From NCBI GenBank assembly GCA_046047495.1, contig JBJOHV010000058.1, positions 1 through 30,986 of the forward strand: a stretch of 30,986 nt of DNA. The letters run 5' to 3'. This DNA is from NORP240 sp046047495 (GTDB lineage Bacteria > Pseudomonadota > Gammaproteobacteria > Pseudomonadales > Pseudohongiellaceae). Positions 1-9,015 of this stretch are shown here, piece by piece. Numbering within the stretch: position 1 is the first letter of the stretch; each line of letters opens with the position of its first letter. The position numbers were made by a program, and so were the translations under genes. The notes below the pieces were generated by a model, which was not told where the DNA came from, did no database searches, and was given only the letters and a program-made list of their open reading frames with translations.

Positions 1-65
1 CCACGGAGGATGACAGCCAGAACGGCCAGCCCCAATATCAGAATGATCAGCTCTCTCGTTGCCAT
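1..65 (-). CDS. zipA: Cell division protein ZipA, N-terminal fragment (runs off the left edge)
   Basis: Only the first 21 codons lie in the window. They read MATRELIILILGLAVLAVIL, a short polar start followed by one hydrophobic helix, which is the form of the ZipA N-terminal membrane anchor. ZipA is an inner-membrane protein that tethers FtsZ at the division site through its C-terminal domain, which is not visible here. The gene lies 164 bases downstream of smc on the same strand, the smc-zipA order seen in Pseudomonas and many other gammaproteobacteria, and this supports the call more than the short peptide does. The chosen ATG (63-65) has a GGAG about 12 bases upstream; an in-frame TAG lies a few codons further upstream. 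Any short protein with an N-terminal membrane anchor would look the same. Confidence 0.75.
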   Translation of the reverse strand, partial: MATRELIILILGLAVLAVILR

Positions 66-229
66 GCTCAGCCGTCGTCTCCGCTGCTAGGTGATGGTGG
101 GTAATTCGATTGAAATTTGTAAAGTTATCTTGTGGTTACCGGGAATTCTTTAGCGTTTAACCCTAAATAATTCGCGCCATTATCTCTACAGGCTCCAGGC
201 CCTGCAAGACCGTGCGCGCCCAGTCTCCG

Positions 230-3200
230 TTACAACGCCGCCAGCTCCACCGCCTCCTCGATATCCACCGCCACGATGCGGGAAACCCCGGCTTCGTGCA
301 TGGTCACCCCCAGCAGCTGATTGGCCATTTCCATGGTGATCTTGTTGTGGGTAATGAAGATGAACTGCACGTTCTTGGACATTTCGCTCACCAGGCTGGC
401 ATAGCGGGAGGTATTGGCGTCGTCCAGGGGTGCGTCCACCTCGTCCAGCATGCAGAACGGGGATGGATTCAGCTGGAAGATGCTGAACACCAGGGCGATG
501 GCGGTCATGGCCTTCTCACCCCCCGAAAGCAGGTGGATCGTGCTGTTCCGCTTGCCCGGCGGGCGCGCCATGATGGCCACGCCGGTATCCAGCAGGTCTT
601 CGCCGGTCATGTCCAGGTAGGCATGGCCGCCGCCGAACACCCGGGGGAACAGCTTCTGCAGGCCGTCGTTGATCTGGTCGAAGGTGTCCTTGAAGCGCTG
701 GCGGGTTTCCTTGTCGATCTTGCGGATGGCGTTCTGCAGGGTGTTCAGGGCTTTTTCCAGATCCTCGTTCTGGCGATCCAGGTAAATCTTGCGCTCCGAC
801 TGCTGCTTGTACTCGTCGATGGCCGCCAGGTTGATGGGGCCCAGCCGCTGGATGCGGTTGCCGATTTTCTCCAGCTCCGCCTCGCAGGTGGGGTCATCCA
901 GCTCCGGCGGCAGCTGGGCCAGCACCTCATCCAGCACAAACTTGTTGTGCTGCAGCTGTTCCAACAGGCCCTGCTTCTTCACCGTGGCGCCTTCGCTCTG
1001 CAGACGGATCTGCATGTGCTCTTCCCGCAGGCCGGTCAGCTTCTGCTCATGGCCGCTGCGTTCCTGCTCCAGGCTGCGGAGGGTGTGCTCGTTCTCGTCC
1101 ACCTTGGCCTTGGCCGCCGCCAGTTCCTTCTCGACTGCCAATCGCTTTTCCAGCAACACGTCCAGGTCCCGCCGCATGGTGGCCAGGGGTGCGGTGGTGC
1201 TTTCGATCTGGCGCCCCAGGTTCTCCATACGCTCCCGGGAGCGCTGCACCTGGCTGGCCATGCGATCCATGGTTTCGCGGGTGGAACGCAGCTGGGCCTG
1301 CACCGACTGCTGGCGCAGGGCCAACTGGTGGGCGATGTCCTTGTCTTTGCGGGCCTTGTCCCGGGTTTGTTCCAGGGCCCGGCGGCGTTCCTCACGCTCC
1401 GTTTCCAGGGTTTCCCGCTGCAGGACATCCCGCTCCATATTGTCCAGGGCGGTTTGCAGTCGGGCCCGGGACCCGGCGATGTTGTCCTGCTCCACGGCCA
1501 GCTGCCGGCTCATCTCCTCCAGCTCATGGGCGATGCGCTCGCGGCGCAGCTCGGTCTGCTCGATCTTGGCCAGGTGGGCACTGAGGCGGGATTTCAGCTC
1601 ACTGAATTCCTTGGACTTGCCGTTGAGCTGCTGCTGCACACTGTCGCGCTGGGCCTCGGTGTCTTTCAATTGCTGACGCACCGTGCTCTGACGCTGCAGC
1701 AACGCATCAGATTTGATCTTCAACTTATTGATCGAATTATTTATTTCTGAAATCTGACCCTTGCGCTCCAGGAGCCCGGCGGCGGCATCGGCTGACTTGC
1801 GACTGCGCAGCCAGTTGGACCCCAGCCAGATGCCCTGGCGGGTCACCACGGATTCCAGCGCTGAGAGACTGCCCCGCAGGGCCAGGGCATGCTCCAGGCT
1901 GTCGGCGGCATAGATGCCGGGCAGCAGGCTGGAGACATCGAAGTCCGCGCTCAGTTTGTCCGCCAGCAGCGCGGCTTTTCCTGCATTTCCGGCAGTTCCG
2001 GCTCTCCCCACCGGCACTCCGGTTTCCACCAGGCTCAGGGCCCCTTCGGGTAGTTTGGCCAGTAACTCGCTGACATTGTTCAGGCGCTCCACACAGACGG
2101 CCTGCAGGGAATCCCCCAGCACCACCTCGACGGCTGCCTCCCAGCCAGATTCCACTTTGATGGACTCCGCCAAGCGATTGTTTTCATTGAGATGATGTCC
2201 GGCCAGCCAGGCGTTGCGGGCGGAATCGTCACGCCCCAGGGCCGCCTGCTGCAGGGCTTCCAGGGATGAATGTCGCCCCTTGGCGGATTGCAGCTGGCTG
2301 CGCACCTCATCCAGTTCGGCCGACAGCGCCTGATCCAGCTTGCGCAGATCGGCGATCTGGCCCGCCAATTGGCCGCTCTGTCCCTGCAGGGTTTCCATGG
2401 CGGCTTCCACCAGGCTGACTTCCCCGCTCAAGCCCGAGCTGTCCCTGGTGCTGGAATCCGCTGCCAGGGTTTCCCGTTCCTTCTGCAGCCGCTGCTTGCG
2501 CTCCAGGCCCCGCTCCACGATGGACTCCAGCTGCTGGATACGGGATTGCTCCACCTCCGCGATCTGCCGTGGCTCCTCGGCCCGCTGACTGAAAGCTTCC
2601 CAGGCCTGTTGCCAGGCCTGCATGGCGGACTCTGCATCCCCCAGCTCCTGTTCCGAATCGGCGGCGGTGTCCTGGGCCTGCACCAGTTCCGGCTCGATGG
2701 TCTTCAGCTCCGCATCCAGGGCCGTGACCTTCTGCAGGTCCACGTCCATCTCCTCCCGGGTCTGTTCCCAGGCCTCCTCCGTCTCCCGCAGGTCCTGCTT
2801 GAGCTGGTCGATGCGCTCGAGAGCATGCTCGATGCTCTGTTCCAGGCGGGCGATGTCATTGCCCAGGCTGTAGAAGCGGGCCTGCACCTCCCCCAGGGCA
2901 TCGGTGAGCTCGGCGTTGTCGGACAGGTGCTTTTCCACCCTGGCATCGATGGCCCGCTGTTCGGCGATGGTGGCTTCGATCTGCAAATCCAGGGCCCGTA
3001 TCTTCTCCTTCTGGCCCTTCAATTCCTCATCCAGGGCGCGCCAGCGCAGGGCATTGAGGTTGGCCTGCATCTGCCGTTCCTGCTGCTTGTATTCGCCGTA
3101 CTTTTCCGCCGCCACCGACTGGCGCTGCAGGTGCTGCAGCTGGCGTTCCAGCTCGTCGCGGATGTCGGTGAGCCGTTCCAGGTTTTCCCGGGTGCGCTTG

Positions 3201-3751
3201 ATACGGGATTCGGTTTCCTTGCGGCGCTCCTTGTACTTGGAGATCCCCGCTGCCTCCTCGATGTAGATGCGCAGCTCCTCGGGCTTGGATTCGATCAGGC
3301 GGGACACCATGCCCTGCTCGATGATGGAGTAGCTGCGGGGACCCAGGCCGGTGCCGAGGAAGATGTCGGTGATGTCCTTGCGGCGGCATTTGGCGCCGTT
3401 GAGGAAGTATGACGACTGGCCGTCCCGCTCCACCTTGCGCTTGATGGACACCTCGGTGAAATTGGCGTATTCACCCTTGAGACGATGGTCGTGGTTGTCG
3501 AACAGCAGCTCCACGCTGGCCTGACCCACCGGCTTGCGGGTGCCCGAGCCGTTGAATATCACATCCGTCATCTGCTCGCCCCGCAGGTTTTTCGCACTGC
3601 TCTCCCCCATCACCCAGCGCACCGCGTCGATGACATTGGATTTGCCGCAGCCGTTGGGCCCCACCACGGCGCACAGATTGGACGGAAAGTTTACGTTGGT
3701 GGGATCGACGAAGGATTTGAAGCCGGACAGCTTGATGGATTTCAGGCGCAT
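230..3751 (-). CDS. smc: Chromosome partition protein SMC
   Basis: Full-length SMC ATPase of 1173 residues, the usual size. It acts in the nucleoid as a dimer that extrudes or tethers DNA, together with ScpA and ScpB kleisin partners. The N-terminal head starts MRLKSIKLSGFKSFVDPT and carries Walker A (GPNGCGKSN, about residues 32-40). Long charged coiled coils (about 170-500 and 660-1000) flank a hinge (about 510-640). The C-terminal head has the ABC signature LLSGGEKAMTAIAL and Walker B FCMLDEVDAPLDDAN. No key motif is missing. The ATG at 3749-3751 directly precedes the conserved start of the family. Downstream on the same strand is zipA. The upstream neighbour region is decayed DNA, so smc probably has its own promoter within about 100 bases, although no convincing boxes were found. 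Confidence 0.97.
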   Translation of the reverse strand: MRLKSIKLSGFKSFVDPTNVNFPSNLCAVVGPNGCGKSNVIDAVRWVMGESSAKNLRGEQMTDVIFNGSGTRKPVGQASVELLFDNHDHRLKGEYANFTEVSIKRKVERDGQSSYFLNGAKCRRKDITDIFLGTGLGPRSYSIIEQGMVSRLIESKPEELRIYIEEAAGISKYKERRKETESRIKRTRENLERLTDIRDELERQLQHLQRQSVAAEKYGEYKQQERQMQANLNALRWRALDEELKGQKEKIRALDLQIEATIAEQRAIDARVEKHLSDNAELTDALGEVQARFYSLGNDIARLEQSIEHALERIDQLKQDLRETEEAWEQTREEMDVDLQKVTALDAELKTIEPELVQAQDTAADSEQELGDAESAMQAWQQAWEAFSQRAEEPRQIAEVEQSRIQQLESIVERGLERKQRLQKERETLAADSSTRDSSGLSGEVSLVEAAMETLQGQSGQLAGQIADLRKLDQALSAELDEVRSQLQSAKGRHSSLEALQQAALGRDDSARNAWLAGHHLNENNRLAESIKVESGWEAAVEVVLGDSLQAVCVERLNNVSELLAKLPEGALSLVETGVPVGRAGTAGNAGKAALLADKLSADFDVSSLLPGIYAADSLEHALALRGSLSALESVVTRQGIWLGSNWLRSRKSADAAAGLLERKGQISEINNSINKLKIKSDALLQRQSTVRQQLKDTEAQRDSVQQQLNGKSKEFSELKSRLSAHLAKIEQTELRRERIAHELEEMSRQLAVEQDNIAGSRARLQTALDNMERDVLQRETLETEREERRRALEQTRDKARKDKDIAHQLALRQQSVQAQLRSTRETMDRMASQVQRSRERMENLGRQIESTTAPLATMRRDLDVLLEKRLAVEKELAAAKAKVDENEHTLRSLEQERSGHEQKLTGLREEHMQIRLQSEGATVKKQGLLEQLQHNKFVLDEVLAQLPPELDDPTCEAELEKIGNRIQRLGPINLAAIDEYKQQSERKIYLDRQNEDLEKALNTLQNAIRKIDKETRQRFKDTFDQINDGLQKLFPRVFGGGHAYLDMTGEDLLDTGVAIMARPPGKRNSTIHLLSGGEKAMTAIALVFSIFQLNPSPFCMLDEVDAPLDDANTSRYASLVSEMSKNVQFIFITHNKITMEMANQLLGVTMHEAGVSRIVAVDIEEAVELAAL

Positions 3752-3950
3752 TGCGTACTCGGGGGATTCTGGGTCTTTTTCAAGCAGCGGAGTGTAGCGG
3801 AATTGTCATGGCTTTGACACTGGAAAGTCGCTGACCGTGAAGGCCCCAACCACAGCAACCACGTGGCCTAGCCGACAACCATCGGGTCAGGTAGCTTAGC
3901 CCAAATTCTGCAGGAAACCCGCCATGCATTTGCCCTTTGCACACTAGCCC

Positions 3951-4251
3951 TTGCACACCGTTTGCCGCACCCTGCTGCCGGATGGTCTGCCCCTGCTGAG
4001 CCTCACTGCCCAGGCCGACACCCCTCTGGGCTGGATCAGCAACGGCAATCCCGCCGCCTATACCACCGACAAAGGCAGGGTCGAGCTCAGTGTCAGCTAC
4101 CTGGCTGTCAACGACACACACCATCGACTTCCTCAACGTCCGGGACGACCTTCTGGCGCGGCGTGCTGCCCCATTTCAACACCCCCCGAGCGGCTCCTTC
4201 GCCGACAAAGCCTACGGATTTACTGGCCTGCAGCTAGGGTTTGAGTTGTGA
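3951..4251 (+). pseudogene. Remnant of a probable secreted or outer-membrane protein
   Basis: The plus strand carries a degraded coding remnant. In one frame it reads like the end of a signal peptide (LLSLTAQA then DTPLGWIS), followed by GRVELSVSYLAVNDT. After a run of ACAC around 4115-4122 the sensible frame shifts by one base and continues IDFLNVRDDLLARR, ending SGSFADKAYGFTGLQLGFEL and a stop at 4249-4251. A C-terminus of alternating hydrophobic residues with a late aromatic is typical of beta-barrel outer-membrane proteins. There is no convincing start codon or ribosome site, and the piece is far too short for a whole barrel, so an internal deletion is also likely. The family was not identified. 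The open frames on the opposite strand look like shadows. Confidence 0.4.
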
Positions 4252-4366
4252 ACAGGCACCATTCCTGCATGGTTTTTTCACCGCATCCGTGTTACATTTT
4301 GGGCAGTTTTCCGTCCGACCAGAGAATTTCAAAATTCCACCAGGAACGCTCATTGAGGGATCGACC

Positions 4367-4489
4367 ATGACCACCCCCAATGGCGCGACCGGCCAGGCCT
4401 TCCGCGGCGGCGACATCAACGGCGACTACCAGCTGGATTACGGGGTGATCTCCGCCACCGGCAAGCAGTGGTTCTGCGGATTGCCCTGA
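4367..4489 (+). pseudogene. 40-codon ORF, possible C-terminal remnant with a calcium-loop-like motif
   Basis: A short ORF begins at ATG 4367 with a GAGGGA five bases upstream and encodes 40 residues. It contains FRGGDINGDYQLDYGV, which resembles the DxNxDxxxD calcium loop of dockerin or FG-GAP-like repeats, and it ends KQWFCGLP. The open frame extends upstream to 4241 without similarity to anything recognised. It lies between the decayed outer-membrane remnant and wecA, so it may be another fragment of a lost secreted protein. It could also be a real tiny ORF, because the start is well placed. No function is assigned. The remaining bases up to wecA hold only its ribosome binding site. Confidence 0.3.
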
Positions 4490-4533
4490 ACAACCACCGC
4501 CGATGGACTGACGCAAAAAGGAGCTGACAGGCG

Positions 4534-5583
4534 ATGAATTACATCACTCTGGCCAGCTCCTTTTTTCTGACCGCCATTTCTCTCCTGGCCCTGCGCCCCT
4601 TTGCCACCCGTGTCGGCCTGGTGGACATCCCCGGCGGCCGCAAGACCCATGAGGTGCCGACCCCCCTGGTGGGGGGCTTGGGGATTTATCTTGGCACCTT
4701 GCTGATTGCGGTATTCACCCCCTCTGTCATCGCCCACTACGGTGCCATGCTGGCCCTGTCCGCCCTGGTGTTGTTCATCGGCATTCTGGACGACGCCTTC
4801 GAACTGAAAGTCGTCGCCCGCATGGGAGGCCACGCCGTTGCTGCGCTATTGATGGCCACAGTGGCGGGTGTACAGCTGGAGAACCTGGGAGACCTGGTGG
4901 GGCTGGGTGATGTGCACCTGGGCATGCTGTCGGTCCCGCTCACCGTCTTCGCCACGGTGGGAGTCATCAATGCCATCAACATGGCCGATGGTCTCGACGG
5001 CCTCTCCGGCGGGCTGGTGTTGATCGCCCTCACCTGCATCGGGTTCACATCCCTGATGGCAGGCAACCTGACCCTGTTGAGCTTCGTGGTGATCCTGTCC
5101 TGCGCCGTCATTGCCTTCCTCAGCATGAACTTTCGCCTGCTGTGGAAAAAGCGCGCCATGATCTACCTGGGCGATTCCGGCAGCACCATGCTGGGCTTCA
5201 TCCTGGCCTGGCTGCTGATCGATTCCACACAGGGCCCTGCACCGGTGTTCAAACCCGTCTTCGCCCTGTGGTTCATCGCCATCCCGTTGATAGATACGGT
5301 GTTCCTGCTGGCCTCACGGCCGTTGCGGGGACTGTCGCCGTTCAATCCCGGTATCGATCATTTGCATCACAACCTCATCAAGCAGGGGCTGGACACAAAG
5401 ACCACCGTATTGCTGATGTATGCGGGGGCGCTGACGTTTGGGGTGATCGGCCTGATCGGGTTTGTGATGCAGGTGGCTGAAGGGTTTATGTTTTTGGCGT
5501 TTTTGGCCCTGTTCGGGTTTTATTTGTATGTGGGGCAGGTGTTGGGCCGCCTGAATCACACTGGTCGATCATCAAGGCGTTAA
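4534..5583 (+). CDS. wecA: Undecaprenyl-phosphate GlcNAc-1-phosphate transferase (WecA/Rfe family)
   Basis: Polytopic membrane enzyme of 349 residues that moves GlcNAc-1-phosphate from UDP-GlcNAc to undecaprenyl phosphate, the first step in O-antigen, ECA and many exopolysaccharides. It acts at the cytoplasmic face of the inner membrane. Family motifs are present in order: VGGLGIYLG, the DD pair in GILDDAF, the NMADGLDGLSGG loop, YLGDSGSTMLGF, and the HLHH motif in GIDHLHHNLIKQGLD. About ten hydrophobic segments surround them. The start at 4534 is preceded by AAGGAG at 4518-4523. It converges on the polysaccharide operon, and its last 98 bases overlap the end of the wbuB-like gene on the other strand. 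It probably initiates the glycan built by that operon, although UDP-GalNAc or another N-acetylhexosamine substrate cannot be excluded. Confidence 0.95.
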   Translation: MNYITLASSFFLTAISLLALRPFATRVGLVDIPGGRKTHEVPTPLVGGLGIYLGTLLIAVFTPSVIAHYGAMLALSALVLFIGILDDAFELKVVARMGGHAVAALLMATVAGVQLENLGDLVGLGDVHLGMLSVPLTVFATVGVINAINMADGLDGLSGGLVLIALTCIGFTSLMAGNLTLLSFVVILSCAVIAFLSMNFRLLWKKRAMIYLGDSGSTMLGFILAWLLIDSTQGPAPVFKPVFALWFIAIPLIDTVFLLASRPLRGLSPFNPGIDHLHHNLIKQGLDTKTTVLLMYAGALTFGVIGLIGFVMQVAEGFMFLAFLALFGFYLYVGQVLGRLNHTGRSSRR

Positions 5584-6754
5584 TGATTTGTCGAGCAGCA
5601 TGACGTACCGGGTAGCGGCTCGTTGCCAGTCGGCGCGCATTCTCCCCCATGTCATCCCTGTCCTGTTTATCGTCAATCAGCCTTACCAAAGCATTCGCGA
5701 AATCAGCCACTGATCCATCGGTAACCGCAACGCCCACATTCTCCTTCGTGATGACAACCATCAAGTCATTGCCCGCATTGATTTTCGCTATCGGGGGCAG
5801 CCCGGCTTGCAGATAGGACAGGAACTTACCAGGCACATTGTGTGTCTTGTGCCTCTCATCAAGACTCACCAGGCCAATGTCACAATGCTTTAGTACCGCA
5901 CTGACCTGCTCCGGTTCAATCTCGTCGTGAAACCGCACATTGGCAAGTCGGCGTTCACCAACAAACTGCTTAAGCGCGCTGACCTCACTTCCTCTGCCAA
6001 TAAACAGGAATTCCACATCGGTTCGGTTCCGCAGGACTTCAATCGCCTTGAAGACGAAACCCAGCCCCTGCGCCACACCCATATTCCCAGCGTAAACCAC
6101 CACGCATTTATCCTTGCCGGCCAGATATGACAGGGACGCCGGGATCTCACCGACCAGTTCAGCACCCAACCAGTTCTCCAGTACCTGCACCTCAGCGGCT
6201 GTTTTTTTTTCAGGCTGGGAGAAATAGCCGAGATTGGAATGGGACTGGACGCCAATGACATCAGCAGCCTCGTACTGCAGCTTTTCAAAATGCCTGAATA
6301 CCCGATAAATCAGTCCGCGTGACATCAGCCCCATATCCACTGCCCACTGTGGAAATATGTCCCGCAGGATCAGATACGCCGGGCATCCCGAAGATCGTTT
6401 GATGCGCCCTGCGAGGGAACCAAGAAATATCGTCGGTGAGTACCAGACCACCCCGTCCCATCCAGTGCAGGGTATTTCTGCCGCTTCCATCCCCTTCAAC
6501 AACCGTCGAGACAAAGTCAGCTCGGCAAGCGATCGGCGCAGGTAAGACACATCCTTGGTGGAGGGGCAGGCCACCCGCACTATGCGGGCGCCAAATTCAC
6601 TGGACACCGCATAGCGGCCGTTCAGGGTTTCTGAAGGCACGACAACGGTCATGTCATGCCCCATGGCTGCCAGTTCCTGCACCAGGTCACGCAGTAACAC
6701 GGCGCCCGAGGTTCGTCGCGGCGGGAATGTGTCGGCCAACAGAATCAGTTGCAC
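5486..6754 (-). CDS. wbuB: Glycosyltransferase family 4, WbuB-like (probable L-FucNAc transferase)
   Basis: GT-B glycosyltransferase of 422 residues. The N-terminal domain starts MQLILLADTFPPRRTSGAVL. The stretches VVWYSPTIFLGSLAGRIK and CPAYLILRDIFPQWAVDMGL closely resemble E. coli WbuB, the transferase encoded beside fnlABC. The C-terminal nucleotide-sugar domain has YAGNMGVAQGL and the GT4 pattern HNVPGKFLSYLQAGLPPIAKINAGND. It probably adds L-FucNAc to lipid-linked GlcNAc, judged from its position right after the UDP-L-FucNAc genes. The start is GTG (6752-6754), four bases after the upstream gene stops. The last 30 or so residues (PTPAPHTNKTRTGPKTPKT at the end) are low-complexity and are read antisense to the last transmembrane helix of wecA, so this tail is probably not part of the fold. 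It is the last gene of the operon. Confidence 0.88.
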   Translation of the reverse strand: MQLILLADTFPPRRTSGAVLLRDLVQELAAMGHDMTVVVPSETLNGRYAVSSEFGARIVRVACPSTKDVSYLRRSLAELTLSRRLLKGMEAAEIPCTGWDGVVWYSPTIFLGSLAGRIKRSSGCPAYLILRDIFPQWAVDMGLMSRGLIYRVFRHFEKLQYEAADVIGVQSHSNLGYFSQPEKKTAAEVQVLENWLGAELVGEIPASLSYLAGKDKCVVVYAGNMGVAQGLGFVFKAIEVLRNRTDVEFLFIGRGSEVSALKQFVGERRLANVRFHDEIEPEQVSAVLKHCDIGLVSLDERHKTHNVPGKFLSYLQAGLPPIAKINAGNDLMVVITKENVGVAVTDGSVADFANALVRLIDDKQDRDDMGENARRLATSRYPVRHAARQIINALMIDQCDSGGPTPAPHTNKTRTGPKTPKT

Positions 6755-6758
6755 TGGA

Positions 6759-7886
6759 TCACTTCATCCAGATGCGGCGGTTCACGTAATCCGTATAACT
6801 CAAGATGATGCGGAGGACCTTGTCCGATACATTGGGGCAGCCATAGTCCTTTACAGGCAATACGGTACGATCCGCGCCACGCTTCTGCGCAGTCAGTATC
6901 TCCAGACCCTGCAACACCCTGACTGGATCCAGACCGGTCATCATGACTGCAGCCTCCTCCATGGCCTCAGGACGCTCATGGGCTTCCCTCAGGTTCAACG
7001 CCGGGAAGTTGAAAATGGATGACTCCTCATTGATCGTCCCGCTGTCGGACAAAACGGCGCGGGCGCAAAGCTGCAGTTTGTTGTAATCAATCAACCCCAG
7101 GGGTTTGTGCAGAATGACGTTTTCCGGCAATGTGACCTGGAGTGATTCGAATTGCTTGCGTGTGCGAGGGTGCGTGGAGAACAACACGGGAAGACCATAG
7201 TGCTGGCTGATGGCTTCCAGAATCGAGATGATTCTGCCCACATTCTCTGCAGAATCAATATTCTCCTCTCGGTGCAGGCTTACCAGAAAATACTCTTTCT
7301 CGGTAAGTCCAAGCCTACCAAGTATGCTGGAAGCATCGATCTTGTCGCGATAGTAGGTCAGAACCTCCAGCATCGGGCTGCCTGTCTTGATTACCAAATC
7401 CGGCGGCAAACCCTCGCGCAGCAGGTACTCGCGCGAAATGTCACTGTAGGTAAGATTCACATCCGCCATGTGGTCAACCAGCCTGCGGTTGATCTCCTCA
7501 GGAACTCTCTGATCAAAGCACCGATTTCCCGCTTCCATGTGAAAGCTCGGAATCTTGCGTCGCTTCGCCGGCAATATCGCCATGCAACTGTTGGTATCAC
7601 CCAGCACGAGCACGGCATCCGGCATGACAGTTTCCAGCAATTGATCGGTCTTGATGATGACATTGCCGATGGTTTCGGCTGCTGTTCGACTCGCCGCACT
7701 CAGGAAGTGATCCGGCTTCCGCAAGTCCAGTTGCTCAAAAAATATTTCATTCAGCTCATAGTCATAGTTCTGGCCCGTATGGACGAACGTCTGTTCCACA
7801 TGTTGGTCCAGCTTGGGGATAACCCGGCTGAGCCGGATGATCTCAGGCCGGGTTCCAACCACCGTCATAACCTTTAAACGCTTCAT
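6759..7886 (-). CDS. fnlC: UDP-N-acetyl-L-fucosamine synthase (C-2 epimerase, FnlC/CapG/WbjD)
   Basis: Non-hydrolysing UDP-HexNAc 2-epimerase of 375 residues, the last step to UDP-L-FucNAc. The start used here is ATG 7884-7886, giving MKRLKVMTVVGTRPEIIRLS, which matches family N-termini; the open frame extends 27 codons upstream into capF but that part is not homologous. An AAGG lies upstream in the capF end. Motifs: GTRPEIIRLS, HTGQNYDYELNEIFFEQL, LGDTNSC, FHMEAGNRCFDQRVPEE with catalytic acidic residues, and SDSGTINEESS in the nucleotide pocket. The sequence is much closer to FnlC/CapG than to ECA WecB. It follows capF by one base and precedes wbuB by four, so the order is capE-capF-capG-wbuB, as in known L-FucNAc loci. 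Confidence 0.93.
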   Translation of the reverse strand: MKRLKVMTVVGTRPEIIRLSRVIPKLDQHVEQTFVHTGQNYDYELNEIFFEQLDLRKPDHFLSAASRTAAETIGNVIIKTDQLLETVMPDAVLVLGDTNSCMAILPAKRRKIPSFHMEAGNRCFDQRVPEEINRRLVDHMADVNLTYSDISREYLLREGLPPDLVIKTGSPMLEVLTYYRDKIDASSILGRLGLTEKEYFLVSLHREENIDSAENVGRIISILEAISQHYGLPVLFSTHPRTRKQFESLQVTLPENVILHKPLGLIDYNKLQLCARAVLSDSGTINEESSIFNFPALNLREAHERPEAMEEAAVMMTGLDPVRVLQGLEILTAQKRGADRTVLPVKDYGCPNVSDKVLRIILSYTDYVNRRIWMK

Positions 7887-7887
7887 A

Positions 7888-9015
7888 TCATACCTTGCAG
7901 CTGATGGTGTCCGGCCGGCTCCGATCGAACAGCTCGTTGGCCCAAAGCAGCACAACCAGATCATCATCGCCGATATTGGTTATGTCATGGGTCCATCCCG
8001 GAATGGTTTCCACGACCTGTGGATGGTTCTCTCTGGTTTCCAGTGAACAGGACTCGCCGGTCACCATGTGCCGGAACCCGAAACGTGCCCGCCCTTTGAT
8101 GACCAGGAATTTTTCTGTTTTTGTGTGATGGTAATGCCCGCCACGGGTCACTCCGGGCCTGGCTGTGAAATAAGAGAACTGGCCACTGTCGCGGGTTTTC
8201 AGAAATTCCACAAACTCGCCACGCCCATCATTGTGGCTTGGCAATTCATAGGCAAACTGTTCAGGGGCAAGATAGCTGATGTAGGTTGCGTACAATGCCC
8301 GGGTCAACCCCACTCCGACAGCTTCGGTGACCAAGGATTCACGACTGGCCGGGAATGCCAAAACCTGCTCGGCCAGCTGTCCCAGTGTAATGGTGTAAAC
8401 CGGGCGCACCTCTCGGTACTGAACGCCGACATCCGTTGACCCCAAGGCACCCATCATGTCATCGATGACATCATCGATATAGACCAGATTCAGTGACGTC
8501 GCAGGGTCGTCAATCCGGATTGGCAACCCTTGAGAGATGTTGTGACAGAACGTGGCTACCACGGAATTGTAATTGGGCTTGCACCACTTGCCGAAAACAT
8601 TGGGCAAGCGGTAAATGAATGCGGTGCTGCCGGTTCGATTCACAAACTCTGCGGTGGACTTCTCGGCGGCCAGCTTGCTGCGGCCATAATCATTGTCTCG
8701 ATCGACCTGGATCGAGGATGTCAGAATGAGCCTTGCTTTGGGATTGTGTATGGACAGGTGGTTGAGCAATCTCTCCGTCAAGGCGGCATTGACAGCATTA
8801 AAGTCTTCCGGGTCCTGAGGGCGATTGACCCCCGCCAGATGGATGATGACATCGGAGCCTGTCGCAGCCTCCAGCATCTGTCCTTCCGTCTCTCCCCTGC
8901 CAACGGTTTGCAGCCTGATATCCGTTCTTTCCCGCAATCGGACGGTCAGGTTCTTGCCGATGAAGCCGTGGGCCCCTGTCACCAGGACATTCAGGTCAGG
9001 TATCGGGATCGACAT
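7888..9015 (-). CDS. capF: UDP-2-acetamido-2,6-dideoxy-L-talose synthase type reductase with C-terminal cupin (CapF/FnlB/WbjC)
   Basis: Bifunctional enzyme of 375 residues in UDP-L-FucNAc synthesis: it epimerises at C3 and reduces the 4-keto sugar made by CapE with NADPH. The N-terminal SDR domain has the NADPH loop VTGAHGFIGKNL, the serine in LILTSSIQ and the YxxxK pair in YGRSKLAAEKS. The C-terminal cupin (about 250-370) carries the metal ligand cluster GGHYHHTKTEKFLVIKG, as in Staphylococcus aureus CapF. Length and two-domain order are normal for the family. The ATG at 9013-9015 lies inside the end of capE, overlapping it by 20 bases, which points to translational coupling. Confidence 0.94.
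   Translation of the reverse strand: MSIPIPDLNVLVTGAHGFIGKNLTVRLRERTDIRLQTVGRGETEGQMLEAATGSDVIIHLAGVNRPQDPEDFNAVNAALTERLLNHLSIHNPKARLILTSSIQVDRDNDYGRSKLAAEKSTAEFVNRTGSTAFIYRLPNVFGKWCKPNYNSVVATFCHNISQGLPIRIDDPATSLNLVYIDDVIDDMMGALGSTDVGVQYREVRPVYTITLGQLAEQVLAFPASRESLVTEAVGVGLTRALYATYISYLAPEQFAYELPSHNDGRGEFVEFLKTRDSGQFSYFTARPGVTRGGHYHHTKTEKFLVIKGRARFGFRHMVTGESCSLETRENHPQVVETIPGWTHDITNIGDDDLVVLLWANELFDRSRPDTISCKV

Noticed and set aside
212..3412. Long plus-strand ORFs opposite smc (for example 212-1750 and 2270-3412)
   Set aside because: They mirror the coiled-coil codons of smc, are rich in Leu, Gln, Gly and His, and show no family motifs; smc is unambiguous.
3791..3819. Possible smc promoter with -10 TACACT
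   Set aside because: The sequence at -35 distance matches the consensus in only two of six positions, too weak to list.
3780..4136. 118-codon minus-strand ORF upstream of smc
   Set aside because: Glycine-rich shadow of the outer-membrane remnant, with no ribosome site and no motif.
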